DNA of 64,000 nt, taken from Paenibacillus sp. DMB5 (GTDB taxonomy: Bacteria; Bacillota; Bacilli; Paenibacillales; Paenibacillaceae). Where the stretch lies: positions 310,001 through 374,000 of the forward strand of contig NZ_LRAC01000120.1 in NCBI RefSeq assembly GCF_001517085.1. The letters run 5' to 3'. Made by a program: the position numbers and the translations under genes. Below the pieces are notes generated by a model. That model ran no database searches, was not told the origin of the DNA, and saw nothing but the letters and a program-made list of their open reading frames with translations. How positions within the stretch are numbered: the stretch's first letter is position 1; each line of letters opens with the position of its first letter. Below, piece by piece: positions 1 to 9,866 of this stretch.

Positions 1-193
1 TATCACCGTTCAGAATAACCTCACAGAATCTGCGCTCGGTGTAGGTCTGGGCAGCATTTACCTCAATAAGCAGATGGCGGGTGCCCTCAGGCACAAGTGC
101 AGACAGGGAGCTGAACGTAATCTCAGTCCCCGGCGAAGCTTCCACTTTAATTTCAGCTATACGCATTAACGGCAAAGAAGATAGAATACTCAT
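1..193 (-). CDS. Unrecognised protein, N-terminal part only
   Basis: Reading from an ATG at 193 towards base 1, 64 codons are open to the window edge without a stop. An AAGGAG ribosome binding site sits a normal distance upstream of the ATG. The visible protein begins MSILSSLPLMRIAEIKVE and has no signal peptide or catalytic motif that I recognise; the alternating polar and hydrophobic stretches suggest beta structure. It follows the FAD oxidoreductase gene on the same strand after a gap of about 70 bases, so it may be the last visible member of the sugar-transport and oxidoreductase operon. Function unknown; the call rests on the start, the ribosome binding site and the open frame. Confidence 0.6.
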   Translation of the reverse strand, partial: MSILSSLPLMRIAEIKVEASPGTEITFSSLSALVPEGTRHLLIEVNAAQTYTERRFCEVILNGD

Positions 194-264
194 GAATAAT
201 CGCTCCTTTTTAATTGGAATAGACATTCTATGAACATAAATCCTGCTATTTCCGATAATCAGGC

Positions 265-1299
265 TTAACCGATTGCGGCGGCTGCTCCGGCTGTAATTCT
301 CCCCGCAATCCATAATTGTTCAGCCTTGTCCCCGTCACCTGCCTCCAGCCTGCGAGACAGCCCTTCTGGCCATGGTTCATCCGCGATATAGGCAAGCGCA
401 GCATGCTCCGGTATAAGTCCTTGGTGTCGAAGATGCTCAACTGCCGGCAGCATAAGCAGCTCCCCGATGCCTGCCGTTTCGGCAGCTTCCCAAGGCAACC
501 GGACATCCAGATAAGCCTCCTCCGGATAATAACCAGTCCGAAGCCGCATAGACAGCCTGTTGCCGCTATGGCTCCATTCCATCCAGGTACAGTCTGCTGT
601 CTCTCCAAATGGCCCGGAGCCAATCAAAACCGCAGTCAGTGTACATGGAACAGCCTGCCCTTTAACTCCCGTCCGATCAGCCTGACCAATAATCCTGCCG
701 GCGGTAAGCAACCCTCTGCCGTTCTTATAGGCAATTTCAATTAAACTCCGCCCTTCTGCATCCTGCAGATCCAGACAGCGCACCTCGTATAGAACACTTA
801 CCCCTACATTTTGCAAAAACCGGTCTGCCGCCAGCTGTACCAGTACCGGCTCCAGCTGATCCCCGTTCCAAGCTCCTTCTTCCCGCAGCAGGCCAATCAG
901 CTCATGCGCAACATCACTGTCAGCATGAATTCCACTAAAGAAGGTCACTCTAGACTTCGTAACCTCCGTCATCAAAGCACTTCCGTCCGCGATCAGCACC
1001 ACCCTCTTGCCTTGACGGCCCAATGCTGCCGCACAGATAACCTCTGCGGTCCCCGCACCAATCACTGCAGCATCAAACTCACCGAGCAGCGGGACAGCCC
1101 CGTCTTCAGGCACACTCTCTCTAAAACTCCAAGGAAGCAGCCGCACTGCCGCATTGCGGACATACCCCCGCGGATCAGCCGACCCGGCAGCAGCCGCACT
1201 TCCAATGACCCTCCCTTGCTCCGCGCTCAATTCTGCCAGCAAGGCTGCTGCTCTCAGCCCGAGGCTCCAGCCGAGCGATTCCGGCCGGTCCCCGTGCAT
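265..1299 (-). CDS. FAD-dependent oxidoreductase segment, probably the C-terminal half of the upstream gene
   Basis: This frame encodes 344 residues. A nucleotide-binding start, FDAAVIGAGTAEVICAAA, sits about 75 residues in, preceded by a helical stretch (LGLRAAALLAEL) that looks like the tail of another protein, not a normal N-terminus. The ATG at 1299 lies inside the end of the upstream oxidoreductase (46-base overlap) and has only a weak ribosome binding site. Inserting one base in the GGCC at 1281-1289 joins both frames into one protein; together with a similar repair near 2988 this gives about 909 residues. Seen: two FAD-type Rossmann motifs in adjacent overlapping frames. Inferred: one two-domain flavoprotein split by a base-calling error. 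A separate, translationally coupled gene remains possible. Substrate unknown; the operon context suggests a sugar or sugar-derived acid. Confidence 0.6.
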   Translation of the reverse strand: MHGDRPESLGWSLGLRAAALLAELSAEQGRVIGSAAAAGSADPRGYVRNAAVRLLPWSFRESVPEDGAVPLLGEFDAAVIGAGTAEVICAAALGRQGKRVVLIADGSALMTEVTKSRVTFFSGIHADSDVAHELIGLLREEGAWNGDQLEPVLVQLAADRFLQNVGVSVLYEVRCLDLQDAEGRSLIEIAYKNGRGLLTAGRIIGQADRTGVKGQAVPCTLTAVLIGSGPFGETADCTWMEWSHSGNRLSMRLRTGYYPEEAYLDVRLPWEAAETAGIGELLMLPAVEHLRHQGLIPEHAALAYIADEPWPEGLSRRLEAGDGDKAEQLWIAGRITAGAAAAIG

Positions 1300-2992
1300 C
1301 CGGTAATCCGTTCCAAGTTCACCAGCTGATAACCACGCCTCAACTGCACCGCAGCCTCAGCACGTTCCCCGGCGCTCAGCAATGGACAAACAGCAGACAA
1401 GTAATCCAGCAGAAAGGTGCTGTTAACGGCACCCGGCTGCTCTATAAATGCAGCCGCCGCCTGACTCACTCCAGCGGTGCTTTTCAGCATACGCAGCAGA
1501 ACAAAAGAAGCAATCCAGAACGGTACACATTTGGGATGATTGCTGAGCTTATTCATATCCTTTGCAGCAATACGTTCCAGCAGGTATGGAACCGCTGCCT
1601 CCCTTCCAAGCATGGCGAGTGTGATCGCAGCACAGAACCTTGCCTCCGGTGTTCCTTCATATAGTTTTTTTTCCAGCAAAAGAGTAATCTGACTGTCCTT
1701 TAAAGCTTCAGCTGAGCTGCCCAGCAGCCAGACTGCCTTCCACCGCTCGTCCGTCCCGAAATAAGATGCAAGCTGTTCTGCGTACGAAGCGGCGTTTTTC
1801 CTCCCCAGTTCAACACCAGCCAGCTCACCGCGCTTAAAGCGCAGATTCCGGCCATGAGTCCGCTTTAGGTCCTCAGCCTCCAGTACTCCCCGTTCCACCA
1901 GCCGGTTCTGCAGCCCGGATCGATCCAGCTCCCGCGGTGCACGGCCGGAACGGCTACTCATTGCAGCGGCAACCCCTGCCGCCTCGCCAACTTTATGCAT
2001 GTCCTTTTGCATCCGTACACCCATTCCCACATCCCGGTCTACTGACAAAGCCCGCCCGGCCACCAGCAGATTTCCGATACCGGCAGGCAAAAGCGCCCCG
2101 TATGGAATATCGCACCACAAGCCTTTGACGAACAAGCCCATGACCGCAATCCACAGCTGGCTAAATTCACTTTCATTCCCAGTATCGAAGCCGTGATTAT
2201 CCAGATGGGAATAGCTGCGGCAGATCACCTCCGGTGAAGGCCGGTCTTCAATGTACTCCTCAAGGGTAATGGTAGCGTCTCCCTCGATCAGTCCGCCTTC
2301 CCGCACCCCGAGCATGGACGAGAGCGCAAAATAATGCGCACCCTCTGCATATCCTTGCCTAACCCATTCCCGGCCGCGGTTAAAAGCCCGCGACACATCC
2401 CAGGGATCATATGGATCTACCCATCCGGCATCCAGATTGTCGTACCCGATCTCACCGTCCAACACTCTGCGAGGAATGAGCGAGTAATTATGATACACGC
2501 CGTCCAGCTCGCGGCCGTACCTCAGCCTGCCGCCGGCCATACGCACCAGATGGGCATTCCCGGTGCTGTCAATCGTTACCTTGGCACGGATTTCGAACCG
2601 GCCTGCCGGAGTCAGCAAACGCACGCCTGCGACATCCGTCTCCTCTTTAATCACGTCATACACAACGGAATTCAGGTAGACCTCAATTCCCTTTTCCCGG
2701 CAAAGGGCGGCAAGCACCACCCGCTTGGCATCCGGATGAAAGCCCTTGGTCTTCCCCCCAAAAACGGAGGCCGCTTCTGCGGTCCTGCGGTCAATCTCCT
2801 CCTGTAGACCTCCCGGAGAACCGTAATAGTAACGGTGGATACCGCCGCGGGTTGCCACTCCGCCGAGTGCGGCATCATTTTCAACCAGGATCACCTTAGC
2901 ACCTTCCTCAGCAGCCGCAAGGGCTGCCACGCAGCCTGCTGTCCCGCCTCCAACAACAAGAACCTCCGTCCGGACGATTTTAACTGGCCCAA
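1254..2992 (-). CDS. FAD-dependent oxidoreductase (FAD_oxidored type), start codon disturbed
   Basis: The protein opens with a classical FAD-binding motif, VLVVGGGTAGCVAALAAA, then VENDAALGGVATRGG, typical of the FAD-dependent oxidoreductase family found beside sugar ABC transporters. The last roughly 170 residues are helical and HEAT-like. An AGGAGG site at 3001-3006 lies 8 bases before a TTG at 2992, but that TTG is out of frame with the protein; no ATG, GTG or TTG exists in frame between the site and the Rossmann motif. Adding one C to the GGGCC just after the TTG repairs it and gives M-G-P-V-K-I-V-R-T-E. The frame also extends upstream into the permease gene, which I reject as coding. The end overlaps the next oxidoreductase segment, probably through a second missing base. 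Cytoplasmic; reaction unknown. Confidence 0.75.
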
Positions 2993-3012
2993 CTCTTACA
3001 CCTCCTGCCTGA

Positions 3013-3849
3013 TTAGCCTTTAATGGAACCGGCCAGACCTTCGATGAAATACCGCTGCAGGAACAGGAATACGATGATAATCGGCACCACCGACATAACC
3101 GCCCCCGCCGCCAGCCCGGTCCAGTCCACACTGTTCGTTCCAAAGAAGTTGTACATCCCGACACCCAGCGTCCGCAGCGACGGCTTGCTTAAAGTGAACG
3201 TCAGCGGAACAAAAAACGCATTCCACGCCCCGATAAAGCTAAAAATCGTTACCGTGCCCAGAATCGGCTTGGACAGCGGCAGCATAATGCTGAAGAACAT
3301 CCGGAAATAACCGGCCCCGTCAATCGTTGCGGACTCCTCCATCTCTTTGGGCAGCGAGGCAAAATATCCGACAAACAGCAGGATGGATACGATTTTGGAC
3401 GGACCCGATTCAGCCAGGATAACTCCCATCAGCGTGTTGTTGAAGCCCAGTCCGACAATCAGCTCGAACAGCGGAAGAATGGTGAAGCCTTTGGGCAGGA
3501 ACATCGAGACGACCAGCATAGTCATGATCAGCTTTTTACCGGGCATGCTGCCTCTTCCCAGCGCATAACCAGCCATGGAGGTAATAACAAGCACAAGCAG
3601 AACAACCGAAGCGGTAACGATGACCGAATTGAAAAAGTATTGATAAAAGTTTGCCAGATCCCAGGCCCTTGCAAAATTGTCGAGCGTCGGCTCCTTGGGG
3701 ATGATGTTGATGCCGCCCAGGAACATTTCACTCTGCGATTTGAAGGATGAGGAGATGATCCAGATGAACGGATAACTCCAGATAAGCGTGAAGGCAAGCA
3801 GCAGGACCTGGGCCGGCAGCTGTCTAAGAAATCGGTTTAGGCGGTACAT
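3013..3849 (-). CDS. Carbohydrate ABC transporter permease, MalG-like
   Basis: A 278-residue integral membrane protein of the CUT1 sugar importer family. Six hydrophobic segments are visible, and the EAA loop that docks the ATPase is present (EMEESATIDGAGYFRMFFSIMLPLSKP, about two thirds in). The C-terminus FIEGLAGSIKG is typical of MalG-type subunits. An AAAGGAG site precedes the ATG at 3849. It starts 4 bases after the stop of the partner permease and is followed at once by the oxidoreductase gene. It forms a heterodimeric pore with the upstream permease and takes sugar from the lipoprotein encoded at 4893-6412. No ATPase gene is present, so a shared MsmX-type ATPase encoded elsewhere probably powers it. 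The substrate could be a mannose-containing oligosaccharide, judging from the neighbouring mannosidases. Confidence 0.93.
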   Translation of the reverse strand: MYRLNRFLRQLPAQVLLLAFTLIWSYPFIWIISSSFKSQSEMFLGGINIIPKEPTLDNFARAWDLANFYQYFFNSVIVTASVVLLVLVITSMAGYALGRGSMPGKKLIMTMLVVSMFLPKGFTILPLFELIVGLGFNNTLMGVILAESGPSKIVSILLFVGYFASLPKEMEESATIDGAGYFRMFFSIMLPLSKPILGTVTIFSFIGAWNAFFVPLTFTLSKPSLRTLGVGMYNFFGTNSVDWTGLAAGAVMSVVPIIIVFLFLQRYFIEGLAGSIKG

Positions 3850-3853
3850 AGGC

Positions 3854-4837
3854 TTAGGCTCCTTTCGTGCCGGATTTGCGGGCAGCTTTGCCGGTCAGCG
3901 CCTGAATGATGACGACAACTAGAACGGCCAGACTGAACAGGATGCCTGCTGCCGAGGCGAAGCCGTAACGGGAAGAGCCGCTTTCGGGCTCGAATGCATA
4001 ACGGAAAATGTAAGTCTGCACCACATCGGTCGCTTTTACCGGACCGCCTTCAGTCATCGTACGGACCAGGTCAAACGGATCGAGGTTGTTGATAAAAGTG
4101 AGCAGGGTAATGACAAGGCCAATCGGCGCCAGCATCGGAACGGTAATCCGGAAAAAGCTCTGCACCTTGCTCGCCCCGTCGATTTTGGCTGCCTCATACA
4201 GCTCTCCAGGAATGGTCTGCAGCCCGGCGAGCCAATAGATCATGGGAGTGCCAAAGCTTTTCCAGACAGAAACAGCCAGCAGTGTCGGCAGCGCAAGTGC
4301 GGTTGACCCGAGAAAGTTAATCGGCTCATTGATAAGCCCTGTGCCCAGCAGCATTTCGTTGATCGCACCGCCCAGCGGGTTCAGCAGAATCGAGAAAATA
4401 ACACCGATAACCGCTGTAGTAGAAATAACCGGCACGAACAGCAGCAGCCTGTATACATTTCTCCCCGCAAGAAACTGGTTGTTGAGAATGACCGCAACGA
4501 TCAGCGCCAGCGGCATCTGGATCAGCACATGCGTCAGGGCGAACAGGAACGTGTTCATAAAAGCATTCCAGAAGCCCGGATCGGACGCGACCTCCCTGAA
4601 GTTGCCAAGCCCAACAAAATCCGTCGGCCAGCCGATGCCGTCCCAGTTAAAGAACGAATAATACCAGCTTGCAATCATCGGCCACAAGGTAAAAGCGGCA
4701 AAGAACACCAGCATCGGCAGCACGAACAGGTAATGGTAGCGGTGCTTCTTGATCTGTTTGAACAGCTCCGCTCTTTTGGAGAGCGGAGCCTTGCCGGCGG
4801 AAGCAGTCATGCTCTGCTGCGGTGTGCCGTAGCCCAT
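3854..4837 (-). CDS. Carbohydrate ABC transporter permease, MalF-like
   Basis: A 327-residue membrane subunit of a CUT1 sugar importer. A basic N-terminus (about 38 residues, ending KKHRYHYL) leads into the first of six membrane segments, FVLPMLVFFAAFTLWPM. The EAA motif reads GELYEAAKIDGASKVQSFFRITVPMLAP. An AGGAG site lies 10 bases before the ATG at 4837. It sits between the sugar-binding lipoprotein gene and the MalG-like partner, the usual order for these operons. Together the two permeases form the pore. Nothing in the sequence fixes the sugar, but the next operon encodes two alpha-mannosidases. Confidence 0.93.
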   Translation of the reverse strand: MGYGTPQQSMTASAGKAPLSKRAELFKQIKKHRYHYLFVLPMLVFFAAFTLWPMIASWYYSFFNWDGIGWPTDFVGLGNFREVASDPGFWNAFMNTFLFALTHVLIQMPLALIVAVILNNQFLAGRNVYRLLLFVPVISTTAVIGVIFSILLNPLGGAINEMLLGTGLINEPINFLGSTALALPTLLAVSVWKSFGTPMIYWLAGLQTIPGELYEAAKIDGASKVQSFFRITVPMLAPIGLVITLLTFINNLDPFDLVRTMTEGGPVKATDVVQTYIFRYAFEPESGSSRYGFASAAGILFSLAVLVVVIIQALTGKAARKSGTKGA

Positions 4838-4892
4838 TGTGAATTCACTCCTGTCTGTTTCTGTATGGTTTCCGGGTTCTAAAGGTCAGCGT

Positions 4893-6412
4893 TTACTCGA
4901 TAATATAATTCTCCATCGGGTTCCAATCGGGATATTTCAGGTCCTCTCGGCTAAAATCAATGCCTCCGTCGTTCGCAATCTTGATCTGCTCATCGATGAC
5001 CTTATTGGCCTTGGCATCATAATCCTCTGCCAGCGGGACTGGATCCTCGTTGCTGACCACTGCCTTCAGGAATACCTCCTGAATCTTCGGCTTCGGCATG
5101 GCATCGCTGATGCTCTTCGAGAACTGGTCATAGTTCTGGTTATTCGTATTGACAGCCGGAGCATCCGGATGGTCTCATCCATTACCGTCACAATCTGCTC
5201 CATATCTGCGGACATTGCTATACCTTCCATTGCTGCAGGCATTAGCACGAGCTCTTTTGCATATTCGTAATTGGCCCGTTCAAACTCTACCGACCCGAGG
5301 AAGTCCAATACCTTCCAGGCAGCTTCTTTCACCTTTGACTGTGAGCTCATCGCATAACGCGGCTCAGCAATCGTCGGAGTATCCCGGTATCCGCTCCGTC
5401 CGGCATCAGGGACCGGTGCGGCTGCAATGCCCATATCCATGCCCGCATTCAGCTTGCGGATTTCTTCTGCCTGCCACGCTGCCCCGATGAACATCGCTAC
5501 CCGTCCGGCTGCGAACTGCTGGTGCATCTGTGCAGTATCCCAGTTTTCCCAGCCAGGCGCCACAATCTTCTGGGCGTTCAGCTGTCGCAGGATTTCCACG
5601 ACCGGTGTCGCCGACTTCGACGAGAACTGCCCTGTTTTCAGGTTGATGATCGTGTTGCCCTCATACCCGATTACACCGCCTTCAAGCCCTGAGCCGAGTC
5701 CCGATACACTCAGTCCGAACACCGCAGGCGCTTTCCCCATCATGGCGAAGCCGTACACCTGGCCTTTGCCTTCTTTGGTTATCCTGGTGGCTGCTTCCAC
5801 GAACTCGCTGTGTGTCTTAGGCGGCTCACTGTAGCCGTACTGCTCCAGAATCGTCTTGTTGTAGTACAGTGGTCTTACCTTGTCGAAGCGCGGGTCGCGG
5901 ACCGGAATCCCGATGACTTCCCCGTTCACCCGGGTCTGACTGGTCCGGCTGAAGGCCCCTTCCGGGAAGCGGGCCACAAAAGCCTCATCCATATAGCTGT
6001 CCAGCGGCTCCACCCATTTATTGTCGTACACCGTTCTCGCCTGCGGCTGACCGCCTTCAATAAAGAAGATATCCGGGCCTTCGTTAGCGGCAAAAGACAG
6101 CTGAAGCGCATTGTTATACTGCTCCGTCGGATTGGCGATGACCGTCACCTTCACCTCTGGATTCGCTTTCATAAAAATGTCCATTTGTTCCTTGTAAAAA
6201 GCTTCATCACCCGGTCTGGCCGAGACAATTGAGAAATTCACCTTCTGCACTTCAGCGGCTGTAGCCGCAGGTGCCGTTGTAGCCGCCGAACCGGAAGGCG
6301 GTGTTGTTGCATCGCTGCTTCCGGCATTGTTATTGCCGCCGCAGCCGGCCAGTATCCCGGTAAGGGCAAACACCGCAGTCAGAGATCCGATCAGTGAACG
6401 TTTTCTTGTCAC
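4893..6412 (-). CDS. Sugar-binding lipoprotein of the ABC importer, one-base frame break
   Basis: The protein starts at a GTG (6412), with GGGGAG 9 bases upstream, and opens with a lipoprotein signal peptide ending LAGC, followed by a low-complexity Gly/Asn/Ser/Thr/Ala linker. The body matches family 1 extracellular solute-binding proteins: IVSARPGDEAFYKEQMDIF, PDIFFIEGG, then RVAMFIGAAWQAEEI. The frame breaks near 5165: after MDETI the coding continues in another frame as PDAPAVNTNNQNYDQFSKS and runs to a stop at 4893. Inserting one C in the CCGG at 5165-5168 restores a 506-residue protein of normal length. The downstream part is well conserved in character, so I regard the gene as functional or only very recently broken. 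Anchored to the outer face of the membrane, it captures the sugar for the two permeases. Confidence 0.88.
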
Positions 6413-6561
6413 TTACATGCACTCCCCTTTGTTTAGGATCGATCATCGCTGGAACCTGTTCCTCTAGCTTACAGTGTTATTGTAGCAAGTGCGCACCATT
6501 TAACGTATCCCATGGAACTACGAACCGGGTGGAAATATCTATCCGCTTGTGCCGCCAAAAT

Positions 6562-6594
6562 AAAAAGCAGCTCCTCCCAAGGGAAAAGCTGCTT
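6562..6594 (-). terminator. Rho-independent terminator after the mannosidase operon
   Basis: On the minus strand the arms AAGCAGCT and AGCTGCTT (6587-6594 and 6565-6572) enclose a 14-base loop and are followed by TTTTATTTT. It lies just past the stop of the first GH38 gene and separates the mannosidase operon from the ABC transporter operon, which therefore needs its own promoter. Confidence 0.8.
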
Positions 6595-6606
6595 AAAACC
6601 ATACTA

Positions 6607-9600
6607 TCAGAGAAATGCTGCTTTGAGTGTTACCACTTCATAAGGTGTAAGCGTGCGGGTTACCGACCCGCCGTTCACTGACAGCTGCGGGTTCTCCACC
6701 AGCTGTTCCATCAGGTTAGTCTCTGTCACCTTGATCAGACCGTCCGGACTGTTAGCCGTGGCTTCACCGCTTGTCTGCTTCCGTCCCTCCGGCCCGGCGG
6801 AGAAGGCCAGCTCTACCTGCTCCCTGCCGCCGCCGGATTCATATAGCCGGATTACAGCTCCGCAGGAGTCCTCAGCTATTTTGATTGCATCGACAATACC
6901 TTGCCGGCTCTGCACCTCCAGTAGTGAAGCCGTAGAAGGGCGTATGCCATCATGCGCTTCTGCGGCGTATACCGTCAGTGGCTGATTGAGTTCAAAACCT
7001 TGCCGTACTACCTCCCCTTCCCTCCAACCGCCTTCATGCGGATACAGGGAATACGTGAACTCATGCACACCGATATCAGCGGTGTTGTCCGGCCAGCGCG
7101 GGGAGCGCAGCAAGGACAGGCGCATGACGCTACCTTTGATGTCGTAGCCGTATTTGCAGTCGTTCAGCAGGCTTACCCCGTAGCCACCTTCCGACAGATC
7201 CGCCCAGCGGTGTCCGCACACCTCAAACTGGGCCTGCTCCCAGCTTGTATTGTTATGGGTCGGACGTTCAATGCTGCCGAACGGGATTTCATAGACCGCC
7301 TTGGCCGAGCGGATATCTACCGGAAAAGCAACTTTGAGCAGCTTGTGCTCCTCATGCCAGTCTACCCTGGTTTCGAAATCCACACGGCGGGATTGATGAT
7401 GCAGAATCAGACGCTGTTCGATCAGCGAATCATTCAGCTGCCATGAGAACTTCAAGATGTCCCTGGTCTTTCCTTGTAGCAGGACCTCACTGGAGAGCTG
7501 AACGGCTTCCGCCGCCGGCTGCTCCGCAAAATGAGGATCAATATCCCAGGCATCCCAGACCGTCGGGCGGTCATGGAACAGCTGCAGATGATTGGCGGCA
7601 GCGCCAGGAGTAATCAGCTCCCGGCCGGCTGCTTTATCAACCCAGGAGACGATCCGCCCGGAATCGTCAAATAACAAGCTGTAGAACACCGTTTCCCAGC
7701 TTTTCAGCTTTGCAGTTCCGGCATTCTCACAGCTGGCCGCAGCTACTTCAGTCCCGCACATAACTTTCTCCGCATCTGCATCCGTCTTATCCCGCAGCCA
7801 TACCGTAGTATAGCCCAGCGATGGTACCTCCCCCGGACAAAAACTCATCTGGTATTTGTCCTTTGATTGCAGCAGATCGTATGGCAGCGGGTTTCCGCCG
7901 GCGTCATACGGGGCTTTATTCAGCAGCTCGGCTCCTCCGGTAAGTACGGCGACATCACTGCGGTTCCACGAAAGGCTGTTAAACAGAAGCAGAGGGGTTC
8001 CTGTTCCCCGGGTATCTGCAGCTGCAGCCAGTGCCTCAAGCCCCCTGCTGAGCGCTTTTTTCCCCCGGCTGAATATTTTCTCATAATGCTCAGCCGATTT
8101 AACATACACCTCCGGGATGGACGTGCCGGGAATAATATCATGGAACTGATTCAGCAGCAGCAGCTCCCAGCCTTCCTGGAGTCCGCCCTGCTGCAGCTCC
8201 GTACATTCTTCAAGTGTTGCCGCACCTGACAGATAGGACAGGGAGTTCCAGATTTCGGCTTCACGGTACAGCGATTCCGCTTTTCGGTTCCAGCGCTTGT
8301 TGCTACCGTGTGTCGTGTAGGTTCCCCTGTGCAGCTCCAGGTACATGTCGCCCGACCAGACGGGAAGCTTGGGATCAGCCTCGCTGACGCCGTCAAAGAA
8401 ATCATGAGCCGTGCTGAACCGGCTCACCGGAAGTCCGGGCAGTGCCGCAGAACGGCTAATGACCTCCAGCATCTCCCGGGTCACGCCGCCTCCGCCGTCC
8501 CCGAAGCCGTAGAGCAGCATCTGCTCCGGATGGGCTTTTTTCTGCTTGTAGCTGTCCCAGTGCTCACCCACATCTCCCGGCAGTGTGTTCTCGTTAAGCC
8601 CATGATTCAGAAAAGATAGAATTTTCGTTCCGTCAATACCTTCCCAGTAGAACAGATCGTACGGAAAAGCGTTCGTGTCGTTCCAGTTCATTTTGGTAGT
8701 CATGAAATAGTCTACCCCGGACTTTTTCAGCAGCTGAGGAAGAGAAGCGCAATACCCGAACGTATCAGGCAGCCACTCCACCCGGGAGGTTTTGCCGAAT
8801 TCCCGTTCATAGAAAGCCCCGCCGTACAGCAGCTGCCGGACCAGCGATTCCCCGGAAGGAATGTTCAGATCCGGCTCAACCCACATTCCGCCGACAAGCT
8901 CCCAGCGCCCTTCTGCGACACGCTTTTTGATCTGCTCATACAAATCGGGAAAATGCTTCTTCACATAAGCGTACAGCTGCGGCTGGCTTTGCGAATACAG
9001 GTAGTCCTCATAATGCTCCATAAGCGTAATAACGGTTGAGAAGGTACGGCCGGTTTTGCGGACGGTTTCTTTCAGCGGCCACAGCCAGGCCAGGTCGATA
9101 TGCGACTGGCCGACCATATGCATCGTTCCGGCGTCCCCCGGATTCCGGCTGCCCGCAGCAGCCTGAAGCTTGCTGACCAGTCCCTCCTCAGCCTGCCGGA
9201 AGCGTTTCTCGTCCGCCTCCGCCGGGTCTCCGATCAGCAGAATGGTATCCTCAAGCGCATGCTCCAGCTGAAGACGTTCCACCGACCGCTCCGCCAGCCG
9301 GTTCAGGCTGTCCAGACAGACGGTCAACGTAAAATACAGGCTTTCAGCAGCCGGGTTTACACTCACCAGCCGGGCTTCCTGAAAATGCACTGGCGGAGCA
9401 TCATTATCCTTCTGGCCGTTTAAAGGGTCGTCGGGAATCAGCGGCACATGATATAGCTCTATGCTCAGCTTCAGCTCACCGCTTGCCGCAAGCGCCTTGG
9501 ACAGAGGGACAAAGCTTCTGTTCTTGTCGAGTCCGTGATAGGGCAACCCGTTAATGGACAGCAGTCCCTCTCCTCCAGCCCTGAATATAATTCCGGTTTT

Positions 9601-9834
9601 TTCGTCCGCCCAATCCTCCGGTATTTGGACTGCCGTTTCCAGAAACAGCGTCTCTCTAACCTGGCTCTGCAGCCGGCCGGGAGCAGCAGTTTCCCGTTCA
9701 GCCTCATACCGGTACTCTCCCTCATCCGCATAAAACGCCCTTTGCAGGGACCATTCTCCAATGTCGCGGCTTTCCTTAATCCAGCGCAGCTGCAGCTCTT
9801 TCAGCAGCCGGTTCACTCTTCTGATCAGCGGCAT
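6607..9834 (-). CDS. Alpha-mannosidase, glycoside hydrolase family 38 (second gene of the operon)
   Basis: A roughly 1075-residue GH38 enzyme with no signal peptide, so it acts in the cytoplasm on imported mannosides. The zinc-site motif GQSHIDLAWLWPLKETVRKTGR marks the start of the catalytic domain near residue 250; the nucleophile is Asp357 in VEWLPDTFGYCASLPQ. The mid-region TYTTHGSNKRWNRKAE and NQFHDIIPGTSIPEVY, and the C-terminal beta-domain DWHEEHKLLKVAFPV, are all family-typical. I chose the ATG at 9834 because GGGAGG lies 7 bases upstream; a TTG two codons earlier is also possible. It lies about 30 bases downstream of its paralogue and is probably co-transcribed from the operator-bearing promoter upstream of that gene. 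The two paralogues share all core motifs but differ along their length, which suggests different linkage or size preferences. Confidence 0.95.
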   Translation of the reverse strand: MPLIRRVNRLLKELQLRWIKESRDIGEWSLQRAFYADEGEYRYEAERETAAPGRLQSQVRETLFLETAVQIPEDWADEKTGIIFRAGGEGLLSINGLPYHGLDKNRSFVPLSKALAASGELKLSIELYHVPLIPDDPLNGQKDNDAPPVHFQEARLVSVNPAAESLYFTLTVCLDSLNRLAERSVERLQLEHALEDTILLIGDPAEADEKRFRQAEEGLVSKLQAAAGSRNPGDAGTMHMVGQSHIDLAWLWPLKETVRKTGRTFSTVITLMEHYEDYLYSQSQPQLYAYVKKHFPDLYEQIKKRVAEGRWELVGGMWVEPDLNIPSGESLVRQLLYGGAFYEREFGKTSRVEWLPDTFGYCASLPQLLKKSGVDYFMTTKMNWNDTNAFPYDLFYWEGIDGTKILSFLNHGLNENTLPGDVGEHWDSYKQKKAHPEQMLLYGFGDGGGGVTREMLEVISRSAALPGLPVSRFSTAHDFFDGVSEADPKLPVWSGDMYLELHRGTYTTHGSNKRWNRKAESLYREAEIWNSLSYLSGAATLEECTELQQGGLQEGWELLLLNQFHDIIPGTSIPEVYVKSAEHYEKIFSRGKKALSRGLEALAAAADTRGTGTPLLLFNSLSWNRSDVAVLTGGAELLNKAPYDAGGNPLPYDLLQSKDKYQMSFCPGEVPSLGYTTVWLRDKTDADAEKVMCGTEVAAASCENAGTAKLKSWETVFYSLLFDDSGRIVSWVDKAAGRELITPGAAANHLQLFHDRPTVWDAWDIDPHFAEQPAAEAVQLSSEVLLQGKTRDILKFSWQLNDSLIEQRLILHHQSRRVDFETRVDWHEEHKLLKVAFPVDIRSAKAVYEIPFGSIERPTHNNTSWEQAQFEVCGHRWADLSEGGYGVSLLNDCKYGYDIKGSVMRLSLLRSPRWPDNTADIGVHEFTYSLYPHEGGWREGEVVRQGFELNQPLTVYAAEAHDGIRPSTASLLEVQSRQGIVDAIKIAEDSCGAVIRLYESGGGREQVELAFSAGPEGRKQTSGEATANSPDGLIKVTETNLMEQLVENPQLSVNGGSVTRTLTPYEVVTLKAAFL

Positions 9835-9866
9835 GTTCAATCCTCCCGGATAATGAGTTAGCAGAG

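Noticed and set aside
2993..3164. Upstream ATG extension of the FAD oxidoreductase
   Set aside because: It would overlap the end of the permease gene in a meaningless frame (Cys/Arg-rich) and ignores the AGGAGG at 3001-3006.
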